Source: CAZDGV01 sp964505195
GTDB taxonomy: Bacteria > Bacteroidota > Bacteroidia > Chitinophagales > Chitinophagaceae
Direction: 5' to 3'
NCBI GenBank assembly: GCA_964505195.1
Contig: CAZDGV010000030.1
Span: 1 to 21,334 of the forward strand
DNA: 21,334 nt
Below the pieces are notes generated by a model. That model saw only the letters and a list, made by a program, of their open reading frames with translations. It made no database searches and was not told the origin of the DNA. This document shows positions 1-7,703 of the stretch, in pieces (position 1 is the first letter of the stretch; each line of letters starts with the position of its first letter). Position numbers and translations under genes: made by a program.

Positions 1-2
1 AG

Positions 3-452
3 CTTTCCTACAATCAGGAACAGGTAGCAGAACGCATGGGCAAGGACCGCACCACGGTAGCCAACTATATCCGCTTGCTGAAGCTCCCCCCCGATATACA
101 AGTAGCTGTGCGCAAAGGGGAGTTGTCTTTTGGACATGCAAGAGCACTGATCAATGTTGACAATATAGACCAGCAACTTTTTGTTTACAACGAAATCAGA
201 AACAAAGGGCTTTCTGTGCGACAAACCGAAAGCTTGGTGCGCCAGCTGTACAAACCAACCACACATAAAAAAGCAGCTGCAAAAACATTGCCTTCTGCCT
301 ACCAAAAAATAGAAGACAATATGGCAAGTCATTTCAGCACCAAAGTAAAATTGCAGCATTCCAAAAAAGGAAATGGCAGTATTACGCTGGAATATTACAC
401 GCTGGAACAGCTAAATCATATCCTAAAACAGATGGGCATCAGTGCCGACTGA
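3..452 (+). CDS. parB: ParB chromosome-partitioning protein, C-terminal part (5' end outside window)
   Basis: The reading frame is open from base 3 with no stop upstream, so the gene begins before the window; 149 residues are visible. It starts inside the helix-turn-helix core of the ParB/Spo0J family: NQEQVAERMGKDRTTVANYI followed by RLLKLP, then the family signature GHARALI. A linker rich in K, A and T follows, and then a C-terminal region (VKLQHSKKGNGSITLEYY onward) that matches the usual ParB dimerisation domain. In this family the protein binds parS sites near the origin, spreads as a CTP-dependent clamp and works with ParA in chromosome segregation. The stop is 3 bases before the next start codon, so it is probably co-transcribed with the DUF5683 gene and dapB. 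The internal ATG at base 36 is not the start, because coding similarity continues upstream of it. I saw no parS-like palindrome in the window. Confidence 0.93.
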   Translation, partial: LSYNQEQVAERMGKDRTTVANYIRLLKLPPDIQVAVRKGELSFGHARALINVDNIDQQLFVYNEIRNKGLSVRQTESLVRQLYKPTTHKKAAAKTLPSAYQKIEDNMASHFSTKVKLQHSKKGNGSITLEYYTLEQLNHILKQMGISAD

Positions 453-455
453 ACC

Positions 456-1040
456 ATGAAGCAATGCATGAACATCCTCATTGCATGCCTGCTCTGCTGC
501 ACAACCATGGCGCAGCAAAAAGACACTACGGTAAGCGTAAAAAAAGATACGACGCGTAAATCCGCTACCGTTGGTCATATTCCCAGAAAGGCAACCATCC
601 GCTCTGCCATCCTGCCGGGATGGGGACAGGTGTACAACAAGAAATACTGGAAGCTACCATTGGTATATGGCGCATTGGGCGCCTGCGCGGGCGTTTTCTT
701 CTACAACAAAAACGAATATGTTGCAGCAAGAGATGCCTACCGCTTTCTTTCGGATGCTGATCCGCTGAATGATGCACAGGTGCAACAAAGATTCACCTTC
801 ATTCCACTTGAATCCATCCGCACCTATCGCAATAGCGTACGACAAAATGTGGACTATTCCGTGCTGGCATTTTTAATTTGCTGGGGACTGAATGTGGTAG
901 ATGCCACCGTTGACGCACACCTGATGCAGTTTGAAGTTGGTCCGGACCTCTCGATGCAGGTACGGCCTAGCTTCAACCCAATCAGTCGCAGCAGCGGACT
1001 ATCACTCAGCTTCCAATTTGGAAACAAACATGCAAAATGA
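456..1040 (+). CDS. DUF5683 membrane protein
   Basis: This 194-residue protein has a signal-like hydrophobic N-terminus (about residues 5-19, ending TTMAQQ). A low-complexity K/T-rich stretch follows, then the DUF5683 core: IRSAILPGWGQVYNKKYWK (about 48-66) followed by a membrane segment (about 67-83). A second hydrophobic segment spans about 134-150 (SVLAFLICWGLNVVDA). The C-terminus (about 160-190) alternates polar and hydrophobic residues in a beta-like pattern. The molecular function is unknown. In Bacteroidota this family is commonly found between parB and dapB, as here: it starts 3 bases after the parB stop and ends 30 bases before dapB. A second in-frame ATG at 468 is a possible alternative start and would give a cleaner signal sequence. 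I am confident of the family but cannot assign a role. Confidence 0.88.
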   Translation: MKQCMNILIACLLCCTTMAQQKDTTVSVKKDTTRKSATVGHIPRKATIRSAILPGWGQVYNKKYWKLPLVYGALGACAGVFFYNKNEYVAARDAYRFLSDADPLNDAQVQQRFTFIPLESIRTYRNSVRQNVDYSVLAFLICWGLNVVDATVDAHLMQFEVGPDLSMQVRPSFNPISRSSGLSLSFQFGNKHAK

Positions 1041-1070
1041 AATTAATGGTGCTTTAAAAAAAAACAAGCA

Positions 1071-1787
1071 ATGAATATCGCACTGATCGGATATGGCAAA
1101 ATGGGCAAAGCTGTTGAACAGACTGCAATTGCAAGAGGGCACCAAATTGTACTCACCATCGATGAAAGCAATCGTGCTGCATTTACATCCGAAAACATAC
1201 AGCAAGCGGATGTGGCGATAGAATTTACCGGCCCGGATGCCGCATTTGAAAACATTGATTTTTGTTTACGCAACCGGGTACCGGTGGTTTGCGGCTCTAC
1301 CGGATGGCTTGAAAAGCTGCCGGAAGCAGAACGCATTTGTAAAGAATACGCTAGCGCACTCATTGTTGCAAGCAACTTCAGCGTGGGCGTGAACATTTTT
1401 TTTGAAATCAACCGTAAGCTGGCTGAATTAATGTCGCATCAGAAAAGCTATCAGCCGCAGATTACAGAAATACATCATACGCATAAAAAAGATGCACCCA
1501 GCGGTACAGCCATCAGCCTTGCATCCGATATCATGGCTGCACAACCACAACTGAAAACATGGGTAAACCATGCAAGCACCCAAAAAGATCAATTGCCCAT
1601 TATCAGTGAAAGAATTGATCCTGCGCCAGGCACGCACCATGTGCTTTATCGTTCTGAAATTGATGATATTGAAATCATCCATACTGCACACAACCGCAAC
1701 GGCTTTGCGCTGGGTGCCGTACTGGCTGCTGAATTTCTGCAATCGAAACAAGGTGTATTCACCATGAAAGATGTACTCCAGTTCTAA
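1071..1787 (+). CDS. dapB: 4-hydroxy-tetrahydrodipicolinate reductase
   Basis: DapB reduces 4-hydroxy-tetrahydrodipicolinate with NAD(P)H in the lysine/diaminopimelate pathway, which supplies peptidoglycan cross-link precursor; it acts in the cytoplasm. The nucleotide-binding motif GYGKMGK is at residues 7-13. The catalytic segment EIHHTHKKDAPSGTA runs from residue 133, with H135 and K139 aligning to the catalytic His159 and Lys163 of E. coli, and S144-G145-T146 in the substrate loop. The domain order is Rossmann fold, then the alpha/beta tetramerisation domain (about 105-215), then a return to the N-domain. At 238 residues it is shorter than the 273-residue E. coli enzyme, which is usual for this phylum. 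It follows the DUF5683 gene by 30 bases with no evident separate promoter, suggesting one transcript with parB. Confidence 0.97.
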   Translation: MNIALIGYGKMGKAVEQTAIARGHQIVLTIDESNRAAFTSENIQQADVAIEFTGPDAAFENIDFCLRNRVPVVCGSTGWLEKLPEAERICKEYASALIVASNFSVGVNIFFEINRKLAELMSHQKSYQPQITEIHHTHKKDAPSGTAISLASDIMAAQPQLKTWVNHASTQKDQLPIISERIDPAPGTHHVLYRSEIDDIEIIHTAHNRNGFALGAVLAAEFLQSKQGVFTMKDVLQF

Positions 1788-1867
1788 GGTGGACTAAAGC
1801 CTATGCTTACTTGCATCCTTGTTTACCGCAACTTGCTTTGAAAGTAAGTGTAATACTCAAACAAAGA

Positions 1868-3100
1868 TCATTCGCTTAATAAAGCCAGCACAGTGCGATA
1901 AAAATCCGTTTTAAACGCTTCATACTGTTCTGGCGCACCAGGACCGTAAAAGCCCTGATGGAGTTTGCGTACATTGCCTTTTTTATCAATAAAAATCAGC
2001 GTAGGAAAAGCGCGTATGCCCGTAAGTTGCGGCAATGTTTTTTCTGTGCGCAATTCATCCGTTACGGTTATGCCGGTATTGAGCATGGGATAAGCAACCT
2101 GAAACCGTTGCTGAAATTTGAGCAAACTGTTTCGGGAACGCTGCGCATCGGTACTCAGCTCATAAGCAAGCGCCAGCACCTCCACTCCTTTTGCACTGTT
2201 TTCTTTGTAAAACTTACTGAGAAAAGCTGTCTCGTCCATGCAATTGGGGCACCATGATCCCATGATCTGCACCAGCACTACTTTATTGCGAAATCGCTCA
2301 TCATTTAACGCAATCATGCGACCATCGAGATCGGGATAGGCAAAAGCGATTTTTTCTTGTCCGGGTTTCATAGCAATCACCGGGATGGTATCGGGCAGTG
2401 CGGCGGCATCGTTACGCTGTGCCGACCATTTTTCCAGTCCGCTCACACCACTGTAAAACATACCATGGGTGATTTGTTGATCTTTATAAAGGGCGGAAAA
2501 AAGATACGCATGACTTCCATCAAAGCACGAAAGCCGCATCGTATCGCCCGATACAACACCCTCCAAAAAACGATAATCGCCAGTAGGCGTAAGAAAAGTT
2601 CCTTCCAGATAATTTCCACGCTGTCGAAAACTTGCAATTGCAGGCCGCGGAGTACCATTCGCGCGCAAAATGGTCACCTGCCATTTGCCACTGATATCGC
2701 CGGAAGGTGCAGCATGAGAGACAATGCGCTCCGACTGATTAAAAGCTGCTTCAAAAGGCATGCTTTCAAAGCCGGTGCTAATACCGCGTATCCATTTACC
2801 CGTCCAGCTGCCATTTGCATGCACACGCACCCTGAAATCAGATTCAAAAAACGGCATGCTAATGAAAAGCGAATCACCTTGAAAGCGCAAATCATCTACG
2901 CGTAAGCGCTCTTCGGCATTCTTGATGTACAGCACCGGCTGCTGCTTTTCAAGTTGCAACTCAAAATTAAATACCACTTGCTGCTGATCAGCTCTTGTGA
3001 GCACTCCACGATACCAACCTGCACGTAGGGGCTGCTGTGACAAGCCATCATAAAAAGCACCCAAAAAGCAAAGCAACCATATTTGAAAAGCAAAACGCAT
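1868..3100 (-). CDS. Secreted TlpA-family thiol-disulfide oxidoreductase
   Basis: This 410-residue protein begins with a signal peptide (MRFAFQIWLLCFLGAF..., cleavage likely near DGLSQQ). A beta-rich N-terminal region of about 230 residues follows, to which I can assign no family. The C-terminal thioredoxin-like domain (about 245-405) carries the redox motif WCPNC at residues 283-287 and the cis-proline loop AFPT (Pro366). Proteins of this type in Bacteroidota act in the periplasm and reduce or isomerise disulfides, for example in envelope protein or cytochrome maturation; the substrate here is unknown. I chose the ATG at 3100 because the longer frame from 3157 would put a charged, non-hydrophobic extension before the signal peptide. 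The gene is convergent with dapB and lies downstream of, and on the same strand as, the threonine dehydrogenase gene, 74 bases away. Confidence 0.85.
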   Translation of the reverse strand: MRFAFQIWLLCFLGAFYDGLSQQPLRAGWYRGVLTRADQQQVVFNFELQLEKQQPVLYIKNAEERLRVDDLRFQGDSLFISMPFFESDFRVRVHANGSWTGKWIRGISTGFESMPFEAAFNQSERIVSHAAPSGDISGKWQVTILRANGTPRPAIASFRQRGNYLEGTFLTPTGDYRFLEGVVSGDTMRLSCFDGSHAYLFSALYKDQQITHGMFYSGVSGLEKWSAQRNDAAALPDTIPVIAMKPGQEKIAFAYPDLDGRMIALNDERFRNKVVLVQIMGSWCPNCMDETAFLSKFYKENSAKGVEVLALAYELSTDAQRSRNSLLKFQQRFQVAYPMLNTGITVTDELRTEKTLPQLTGIRAFPTLIFIDKKGNVRKLHQGFYGPGAPEQYEAFKTDFYRTVLALLSE

Positions 3101-3174
3101 AGAGTAGAATTTGTAAAAGCAATGCGAAACCATTTGTTTCAAAAATCCTGAAAGCAAGCAAAATACAAGTACAC

Positions 3175-4137
3175 TTAAATTGCTTTTGAAGCACCCGAGC
3201 GCAACTGTTGCAGCATATCAGCTGTCATACCTTCCAAATCAAAGGCAGGCTTCCAGTTCCAATCGCCCCGCGCAACACTGTCGTCAATGCTTTGCGGCCA
3301 GCTGTCTGCAATTTTCTGACGATAATCCGGCTGATACTGTATACTGAATTCCGGAATATGCTTTTGTATGGCTGCAGCGATATCACTGGGCGAAAAACTC
3401 ATCGCCGCAACATTATAGGATGTACGCACATTGATATTTGCAGCCGGAGCTTCCATCAGTTCGATGGTGGCGCGGATAGCATCAGGCATATACATCATGG
3501 GCAGATAGGTATCTTGCTTTAGAAAGCAGGTGTATTTTTTTGCTTCCAGTGCGGCATGATAAATTTCTACGGCATAATCGGTGGTTCCACCGCCGGGTGC
3601 GGATTTGTAACTGATCAGTCCGGGATAACGCAAACTGCGCACATCTACCCCATAACGCTGGAAGTAGTAGTTGCACCAAAACTCACCTGCATATTTACTG
3701 ATACCATATACCGTAGTTGGTTCAATGATGGTTTGCTGCGGACATTGCTGTCGCGGTGAAGTTGGTCCGAACACAGCAATGGAAGAAGGCCAATACACTT
3801 TATGAATTTTTTCTTCGCGCGCAATATCGAGTACATTCAACAAGCCCTGCATATTCAGATGCCAGGCCAGTGAAGGATTCTTCTCTCCTGTTGCAGAAAG
3901 GATCGCTGCCAGTAAATAAATTTGAGTGATGCCATGGCTGATCACTTGTTCATGCAGCATTTCTTTGTTCATTACATCCATGCTAACATAGGGACCGGTT
4001 CCTTTTAACAGATCGTTCTCCTCGCGCAGATCCGAAGCAATCACCTGATGATTGCCGTAAAGCTCTCGCAAAGCAAGGGTAAGTTCAACGCCAATTTGTC
4101 CGCATGCACCAATCACCAGTATTTTTTCTTTTGTCAT
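3175..4137 (-). CDS. L-threonine 3-dehydrogenase, SDR type (NAD-dependent epimerase family)
   Basis: This 320-residue extended short-chain dehydrogenase has the NAD motif G10-ACG-QIG (GxxGxxG), the catalytic serine region PSSIAVFG (Ser118/119), and Tyr144 and Lys148 of the YxxxK motif (TVYGISKYAGE). The stretch RSLRYPGLISYK, then GGGTTDYAVEIYHAAL, then TYLPMMYMPDAIRATIELM is characteristic of the SDR-type threonine dehydrogenases described from Flavobacterium and Cupriavidus. These oxidise L-threonine to 2-amino-3-ketobutyrate. The partner CoA ligase (kbl) is not in the window. The ATG at 4137 is preferred over the longer frame from 4185 because it places the Rossmann strand directly at the N-terminus (MTKEKILVIGACGQIG) and avoids overlap with the kdsA promoter. 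It is divergent from kdsA, with 64 bases between starts. A UDP-sugar epimerase is a less likely alternative. Confidence 0.85.
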   Translation of the reverse strand: MTKEKILVIGACGQIGVELTLALRELYGNHQVIASDLREENDLLKGTGPYVSMDVMNKEMLHEQVISHGITQIYLLAAILSATGEKNPSLAWHLNMQGLLNVLDIAREEKIHKVYWPSSIAVFGPTSPRQQCPQQTIIEPTTVYGISKYAGEFWCNYYFQRYGVDVRSLRYPGLISYKSAPGGGTTDYAVEIYHAALEAKKYTCFLKQDTYLPMMYMPDAIRATIELMEAPAANINVRTSYNVAAMSFSPSDIAAAIQKHIPEFSIQYQPDYRQKIADSWPQSIDDSVARGDWNWKPAFDLEGMTADMLQQLRSGASKAI

Positions 4138-4189
4138 AGCAAGCCGTTGATTGGCAAATTTCATTTTCCCGCACGCAAATTCCAAATAT

Positions 4190-4197
4190 TACCTTTG
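4190..4197 (+). promoter_or_regulatory. kdsA -7 promoter element, TACCTTTG
   Basis: This is an exact match to the Bacteroidota -7 consensus TAnnTTTG. It ends only 4 bases before the kdsA ATG at 4202, so transcription would start at or within a base or two of the A of the start codon. I could not find a TTG -33 box 17-23 bases upstream. It is a prediction from sequence only. Confidence 0.6.
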
Positions 4198-4201
4198 CAG
4201 C

Positions 4202-5026
4202 ATGGATAAATTCTTACAGGAATGCTTTGCAGGGCAGTCGTACGATGAAAAAAGCTTTTTTCTAATCGCTGGACCCTGCGTGGTGGAAAGCAAGGAGGGC
4301 GTGTTTGAAATTGCAGAAAAACTCACTGGCATATGCAAAAAGCTTCATATTCCTTTGATTTTTAAAGCTTCCTACCGCAAAGCCAATCGCACCAGTGCAC
4401 AATCTTTTACCGGCCTCGGTGATGAAACCGCATTGGAAATCATCGATGCGGTGAGAAAAACATTCCATGTTCCTGCTATTACAGATATTCACTCCCCCGA
4501 AGAAGCGGCGCTGGCGGCAAACTATGTAGATGTACTGCAGATTCCAGCTTTTCTATGTCGCCAAACTGATTTGCTGGAAGCAGCAGCCAAAACACAGAAA
4601 ATTGTCAACATCAAAAAAGGACAATTTCTGAGTGGCCAGTCGATGCAGTTTGCGGCAGACAAAGTACGCCGAGCAGGTAATGATAAAATTATCCTAACGG
4701 AACGAGGCAACAGTTTCGGCTATCAGGATTTGGTAGTCGACTATCGCAATATCCCCTGGATGCAGGCACATGGCACGCCCGTTGTGATGGATTGCACCCA
4801 CGCGCTACAACAGCCCAATCAGCAAAGCGGTGTTACCGGCGGTAACCCGCAGATGATCGGCACCATTGCAAAAGCAGCCATTGCAGCCGGCGCAGACGGA
4901 ATTTTTATTGAAACCCACCCCCGCCCTAATGAGGCAAAAAGCGATGGGGCCAATATGTTGCAGCTCGGCTTACTTGAAGATTTACTAACACAGCTGGTGA
5001 AAATCAGAAAAGCAGTTGCTTCCTAA
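4202..5026 (+). CDS. kdsA: 3-deoxy-8-phosphooctulonate (KDO-8-P) synthase, metal-dependent type
   Basis: KdsA condenses phosphoenolpyruvate with arabinose 5-phosphate to give KDO-8-phosphate, the precursor of the inner-core sugar of lipopolysaccharide; it is cytoplasmic. At 274 residues it has the normal family length. Motifs in order are LIAGPCVVES (about 21-30), KGQFLSG, LTERGNSFGY, DCTHALQQPNQQSG (from 197), FIETHPRP and NEAKSDGANM. The metal-ligand set Cys26, His200, Glu237 and Asp248 is complete and matches the Aquifex set (Cys11, His185, Glu222, Asp233) with a constant offset of 15. E. coli has Asn26 in place of the Cys. The longer frame from 4151 is rejected: the ATG at 4202 places AGPC at the expected distance and lies just after a TACCTTTG promoter element. 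A weak terminator follows at 5032. The gene is divergent from the threonine dehydrogenase gene. Confidence 0.97.
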   Translation: MDKFLQECFAGQSYDEKSFFLIAGPCVVESKEGVFEIAEKLTGICKKLHIPLIFKASYRKANRTSAQSFTGLGDETALEIIDAVRKTFHVPAITDIHSPEEAALAANYVDVLQIPAFLCRQTDLLEAAAKTQKIVNIKKGQFLSGQSMQFAADKVRRAGNDKIILTERGNSFGYQDLVVDYRNIPWMQAHGTPVVMDCTHALQQPNQQSGVTGGNPQMIGTIAKAAIAAGADGIFIETHPRPNEAKSDGANMLQLGLLEDLLTQLVKIRKAVAS

Positions 5027-5031
5027 TAGTT

Positions 5032-5051
5032 AAAGCAGTTGCACTGTTTTT
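5032..5051 (+). terminator. Probable intrinsic terminator of kdsA
   Basis: AAAGCAGT (5032-5039) pairs with ACTGTTTT (5043-5050), including one G-U pair, around a 3-base loop, and ends in a T run. It lies 6 bases after the kdsA stop and before the convergent pspC-like gene. The stem is short and partly A-T, so it is a modest prediction. Confidence 0.5.
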
Positions 5052-5093
5052 GAAAGTAGCGCATGCAGCTATAACACAATACAGCAAAGGGTT

Positions 5094-5312
5094 TTAATAC
5101 TTCAATGGATTACGCTTGCCGTAAGAAATGTATTGCTTAATATTCATCCAGAAAGCCAGAATAAAATAAATCACCACCGGCGAACCTACCGTAAGAAAGG
5201 ATATATAAATGAAATATTTCCGGATGGTAGCCGTGGAAATATCGAAGCGTTCGCCGATCCAGCTACAAACGCCGAACATGTTCAGTTCAATGAGTGAGCG
5301 GAGTTTATTCAT
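5094..5312 (-). CDS. Small PspC-domain membrane protein
   Basis: This 72-residue protein is essentially a single PspC domain. The motif FGVCSWIGERFDISTATIRK (about 13-32) corresponds to the family pattern of a G-V-C-x-G-like start followed by a helix that ends at a predicted membrane segment (about 33-55, YFIYISFLTVGSPVVIYFIL). A short basic tail closes it. In E. coli PspC is an inner-membrane part of the phage-shock response. In Bacteroidota, stand-alone PspC proteins are common and their role is not settled, so I do not claim a stress function. It is convergent with kdsA and divergent from aconitase, with a complete predicted promoter (TTTG box plus TAACTTTG) ending 4 bases before its ATG. 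Confidence 0.85.
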   Translation of the reverse strand: MNKLRSLIELNMFGVCSWIGERFDISTATIRKYFIYISFLTVGSPVVIYFILAFWMNIKQYISYGKRNPLKY

Positions 5313-5316
5313 AAAA

Positions 5317-5349
5317 CAAAGTTATATAGATAACATTTTCTAAAACCAA
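5317..5349 (-). promoter_or_regulatory. pspC promoter: TTG box, 22-base spacer, TAACTTTG
   Basis: On the minus strand TAACTTTG (5317-5324) is an exact TAnnTTTG -7 element, and TTG (5347-5349, part of TTTGG) lies 22 bases upstream, within the 17-23 base spacing reported for Flavobacteriia promoters. Only 4 bases separate the -7 element from the ATG at 5312, which predicts a leaderless mRNA. The -33 box lies inside the palindrome at 5341-5358. Confidence 0.65.
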
Positions 5350-5358
5350 ATGGTTTTA
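5341..5358. repeat. 18-bp palindrome between pspC and acn promoters
   Basis: TAAAACCA, then AA, then TGGTTTTA: perfect 8-base arms with a 2-base centre. It overlaps the -33 box of the minus-strand pspC promoter, and it sits where the -33 box of the plus-strand acn promoter (TAGATTTG at 5374) would be. A 2-base loop is too tight for an RNA hairpin of this length, so a DNA operator for a dimeric regulator is the more natural reading. No regulator is identifiable. Confidence 0.6.
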
Positions 5359-5373
5359 AACGGCTGATTTTGG

Positions 5374-5381
5374 TAGATTTG
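5374..5381 (+). promoter_or_regulatory. acn -7 promoter element, TAGATTTG
   Basis: This is an exact TAnnTTTG match followed by C, 34 bases before the aconitase ATG, giving a predicted leader of about 30 bases. No clear TTG lies 17-23 bases upstream; that position is occupied by the palindrome at 5341-5358. Confidence 0.55.
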
Positions 5382-5415
5382 CAGCGCTAAATTCACCATA
5401 AAAATCCGATTTGCC

Positions 5416-7686
5416 ATGGTTTTCGACCTCGATGTAATCAAGAAAGTATACTCCGAAATGCCCGCTAAGGTGGATGCCGCCCGCCAGGCATTAGGTCGCC
5501 CGCTCACGCTGGCCGAAAAAATTCTTTTCTCCCATTTGTGGAAAGGCGTTCCCGTAAAGGAATACCAGCGCGGAAAAGCCTATGTAGACTTTGCGCCCGA
5601 CCGCGTTGCCATGCAGGATGCCACCGCACAGATGGCGCTTTTGCAGTTCGATACCACCGGTCGCAAAAAAGTAGCGGTACCTTCTACCGTGCATTGCGAT
5701 CACCTGATTGTTGCCAAAAGCGGCAGCAAGGAGGATTTGAATAAAGCCATTGCAGACAATGATGAGGTTTTCAACTTCCTGTCTTCTATCTCAAATAAAT
5801 ACGGCATCGGCTTCTGGAAGCCGGGTGCGGGCATCATTCACCAAGTAGTACTGGAAAACTATGCTTTCCCAGGAGGTATGATGATCGGCACCGACAGTCA
5901 CACCGTAAACGCAGGTGGATTGGGCATGATTGCCATTGGTGTGGGTGGTGCAGATGCTTGCGATGTAATGGCCGGACTGAGCTGGGAGCTGCTGATGCCG
6001 AAACTGATTGGCGTAAAGCTTACAGGTAAGCTTAATGGCTGGACGGCTCCGAAAGATGTGATCCTCAAAGTGGCCGGCATCCTTACCGTAAAAGGCGGCA
6101 CCAATGCCATCGTTGAATATTTTGGTGAAGGTGCTACCAGCATGAGCTGTACAGGAAAAGGCACCATCTGTAATATGGGTGCTGAAATCGGTGCCACGAC
6201 TTCTACTTTTGGCTATGACGAAAGCATGAGCCGTTATTTGCGCGCTACCGGTCGCACCGAAGTGGCAGAAATGGCCGATCAAATCGCCAGCCACCTTACC
6301 GGTGATGCAGAAGTGTATGCCAATCCCGAAAAATATTTCGACCAGGTAATTGAAATCAATCTGAGTGAACTAGAGCCGCATTTGAACGGCCCCTTCACAC
6401 CCGATCTGGCTACCCCTATCAGCAAAATGAAGGAAGCGGCTACTGCCAATGGATGGCCTACCAAAGTAGAAGTGGGACTGATTGGCTCTTGCACCAACTC
6501 TTCTTATGAAGATATCAGCAGAGCAGTGAGCTTGGCCCGCCAGGTGAAGGAAAAAGGACTCGCTCTTAAATCAGAATTTACCATCACCCCCGGCAGCGAA
6601 CAGGTGCGCTACACGATTGAACGCGATGGCTTTTTAGATACGTTTGGAAGCATCGGCGCTAAAGTGTTTGCCAATGCCTGCGGACCTTGTATTGGTATGT
6701 GGGATCGCATGGGTGCTGAAAAACAGGAACGCAACACCATCGTACACAGCTTCAACCGCAACTTCGCGAAGCGTGCCGACGGCAATCCGAATACCATGGC
6801 ATTTGTGGCTAGTCCGGAATTGGTAACTGCATTGGCAATCGCCGGCGATCTTACCTTCAATCCCCTCACTGATACCCTCACCAACGATAAAGGCGAGCAG
6901 GTGAAACTGGATCCGCCCGCGGGCGATGAATTGCCCGTTCGTGGTTTTGCTGTGGAAGATGCCGGATACCAGGCACCCGCAAAAGACGGAAGCGGTGTGG
7001 TAGTGGATGTGAAGTCCGACAGCAATCGTTTGCAGCTGCTTTACCCCTTTGCAGCCTGGGAAGGCACCGATTTGAAGGGACTGAAGCTACTCATCAAAGC
7101 AAAAGGCAAATGTACCACCGACCATATTTCGATGGCCGGGCCCTGGTTGAAATTCCGTGGCCACCTCGATAATATCAGCAACAACCTGCTGATTGGCGCG
7201 GTAAATTATTTCAATGAAAAAACCGACAACGTAAAAAATCAACTCACCGGAACCTACGGACCCGTGCCTGCTACGCAGCGTGCTTATAAAGCCGCCGGCA
7301 TCGGTACCATTGTAGTGGGTGATGAAAATTACGGAGAAGGTTCAAGCCGTGAGCATGCTGCCATGGAGCCGCGTCATTTGGGAGTACGTGTTGTACTGGT
7401 GAAATCATTTGCGCGGATTCATGAAACCAACTTGAAAAAGCAGGGCATGCTAGCACTCACTTTCGCCCATAAAGAAGACTACGATAAAATTCGTGAAGAT
7501 GACAATATCGATGTAAATGGCCTTACCAGCTTCACACCGGGCAAGTCGCTCGAACTGGTATTGCACCACAGCGATGGCAGCAGTGAAACCATTACTGCAA
7601 ATCATTCTTACAACGAGCAGCAAATACAGTGGTTCAAAGAAGGAGGAGCACTGAATCTGATTCGCAAGGAGTTTGCAGGAAAATAA
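5416..7686 (+). CDS. acn: Aconitate hydratase, mitochondrial type
   Basis: Aconitase isomerises citrate to isocitrate through cis-aconitate in the TCA cycle, using a [4Fe-4S] cluster; it is cytoplasmic in bacteria. At 756 residues it has the length of mitochondrial-type enzymes rather than the roughly 890 of AcnA/IRP types. The three cluster ligands are Cys359 in GSCTNSS and Cys422 and Cys425 in NACGPCIG, within one residue of Cys358, 421 and 424 in the mature pig mitochondrial enzyme. Other signatures are TDSHTVNAGGLGM (substrate loop, about 158-170), AFAYPF-like segments in the swivel linker, and the C-terminal-domain motif GEGSSREHAAMEPRHLG. The gene is monocistronic, with a predicted promoter at 5374, and it ends at a strong bidirectional terminator. 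Mitochondrial-type aconitase is also known from Bacteroides fragilis, so this is normal for the phylum. Confidence 0.97.
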   Translation: MVFDLDVIKKVYSEMPAKVDAARQALGRPLTLAEKILFSHLWKGVPVKEYQRGKAYVDFAPDRVAMQDATAQMALLQFDTTGRKKVAVPSTVHCDHLIVAKSGSKEDLNKAIADNDEVFNFLSSISNKYGIGFWKPGAGIIHQVVLENYAFPGGMMIGTDSHTVNAGGLGMIAIGVGGADACDVMAGLSWELLMPKLIGVKLTGKLNGWTAPKDVILKVAGILTVKGGTNAIVEYFGEGATSMSCTGKGTICNMGAEIGATTSTFGYDESMSRYLRATGRTEVAEMADQIASHLTGDAEVYANPEKYFDQVIEINLSELEPHLNGPFTPDLATPISKMKEAATANGWPTKVEVGLIGSCTNSSYEDISRAVSLARQVKEKGLALKSEFTITPGSEQVRYTIERDGFLDTFGSIGAKVFANACGPCIGMWDRMGAEKQERNTIVHSFNRNFAKRADGNPNTMAFVASPELVTALAIAGDLTFNPLTDTLTNDKGEQVKLDPPAGDELPVRGFAVEDAGYQAPAKDGSGVVVDVKSDSNRLQLLYPFAAWEGTDLKGLKLLIKAKGKCTTDHISMAGPWLKFRGHLDNISNNLLIGAVNYFNEKTDNVKNQLTGTYGPVPATQRAYKAAGIGTIVVGDENYGEGSSREHAAMEPRHLGVRVVLVKSFARIHETNLKKQGMLALTFAHKEDYDKIREDDNIDVNGLTSFTPGKSLELVLHHSDGSSETITANHSYNEQQIQWFKEGGALNLIRKEFAGK

Positions 7687-7703
7687 TACGCAGTTTTGTT
7701 TTC

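Noticed and set aside
36..452. A complete 138-residue gene starting at the ATG at 36
   Set aside because: The same frame continues upstream to the window edge with typical ParB helix-turn-helix residues, so the gene is a 5'-truncated parB.
1788..1867. Possible terminator between dapB and the convergent TlpA-type gene
   Set aside because: CTTACTT and AAGTAAG can pair, but only across a loop of about 30 bases and without a T run; not convincing.
3126..3140. GAAAC / GTTTC inverted repeat upstream of the TlpA-type gene
   Set aside because: Only 5-base arms and not followed by a T run on the transcribed strand, so no clear function.
3101..3157. Longer start for the TlpA-type protein at 3157
   Set aside because: It would place a charged 19-residue extension before the signal peptide; the ATG at 3100 begins directly at the signal sequence.
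6018..6033. Inverted repeat AGCTTA / TAAGCT inside the aconitase gene
   Set aside because: Short, within coding sequence and explained by ordinary codons; no regulatory context.
5791..6294. Long antisense open frames within aconitase and other genes
   Set aside because: They lie opposite strongly conserved genes, have no recognisable domain and are explained by codon bias of the sense strand.
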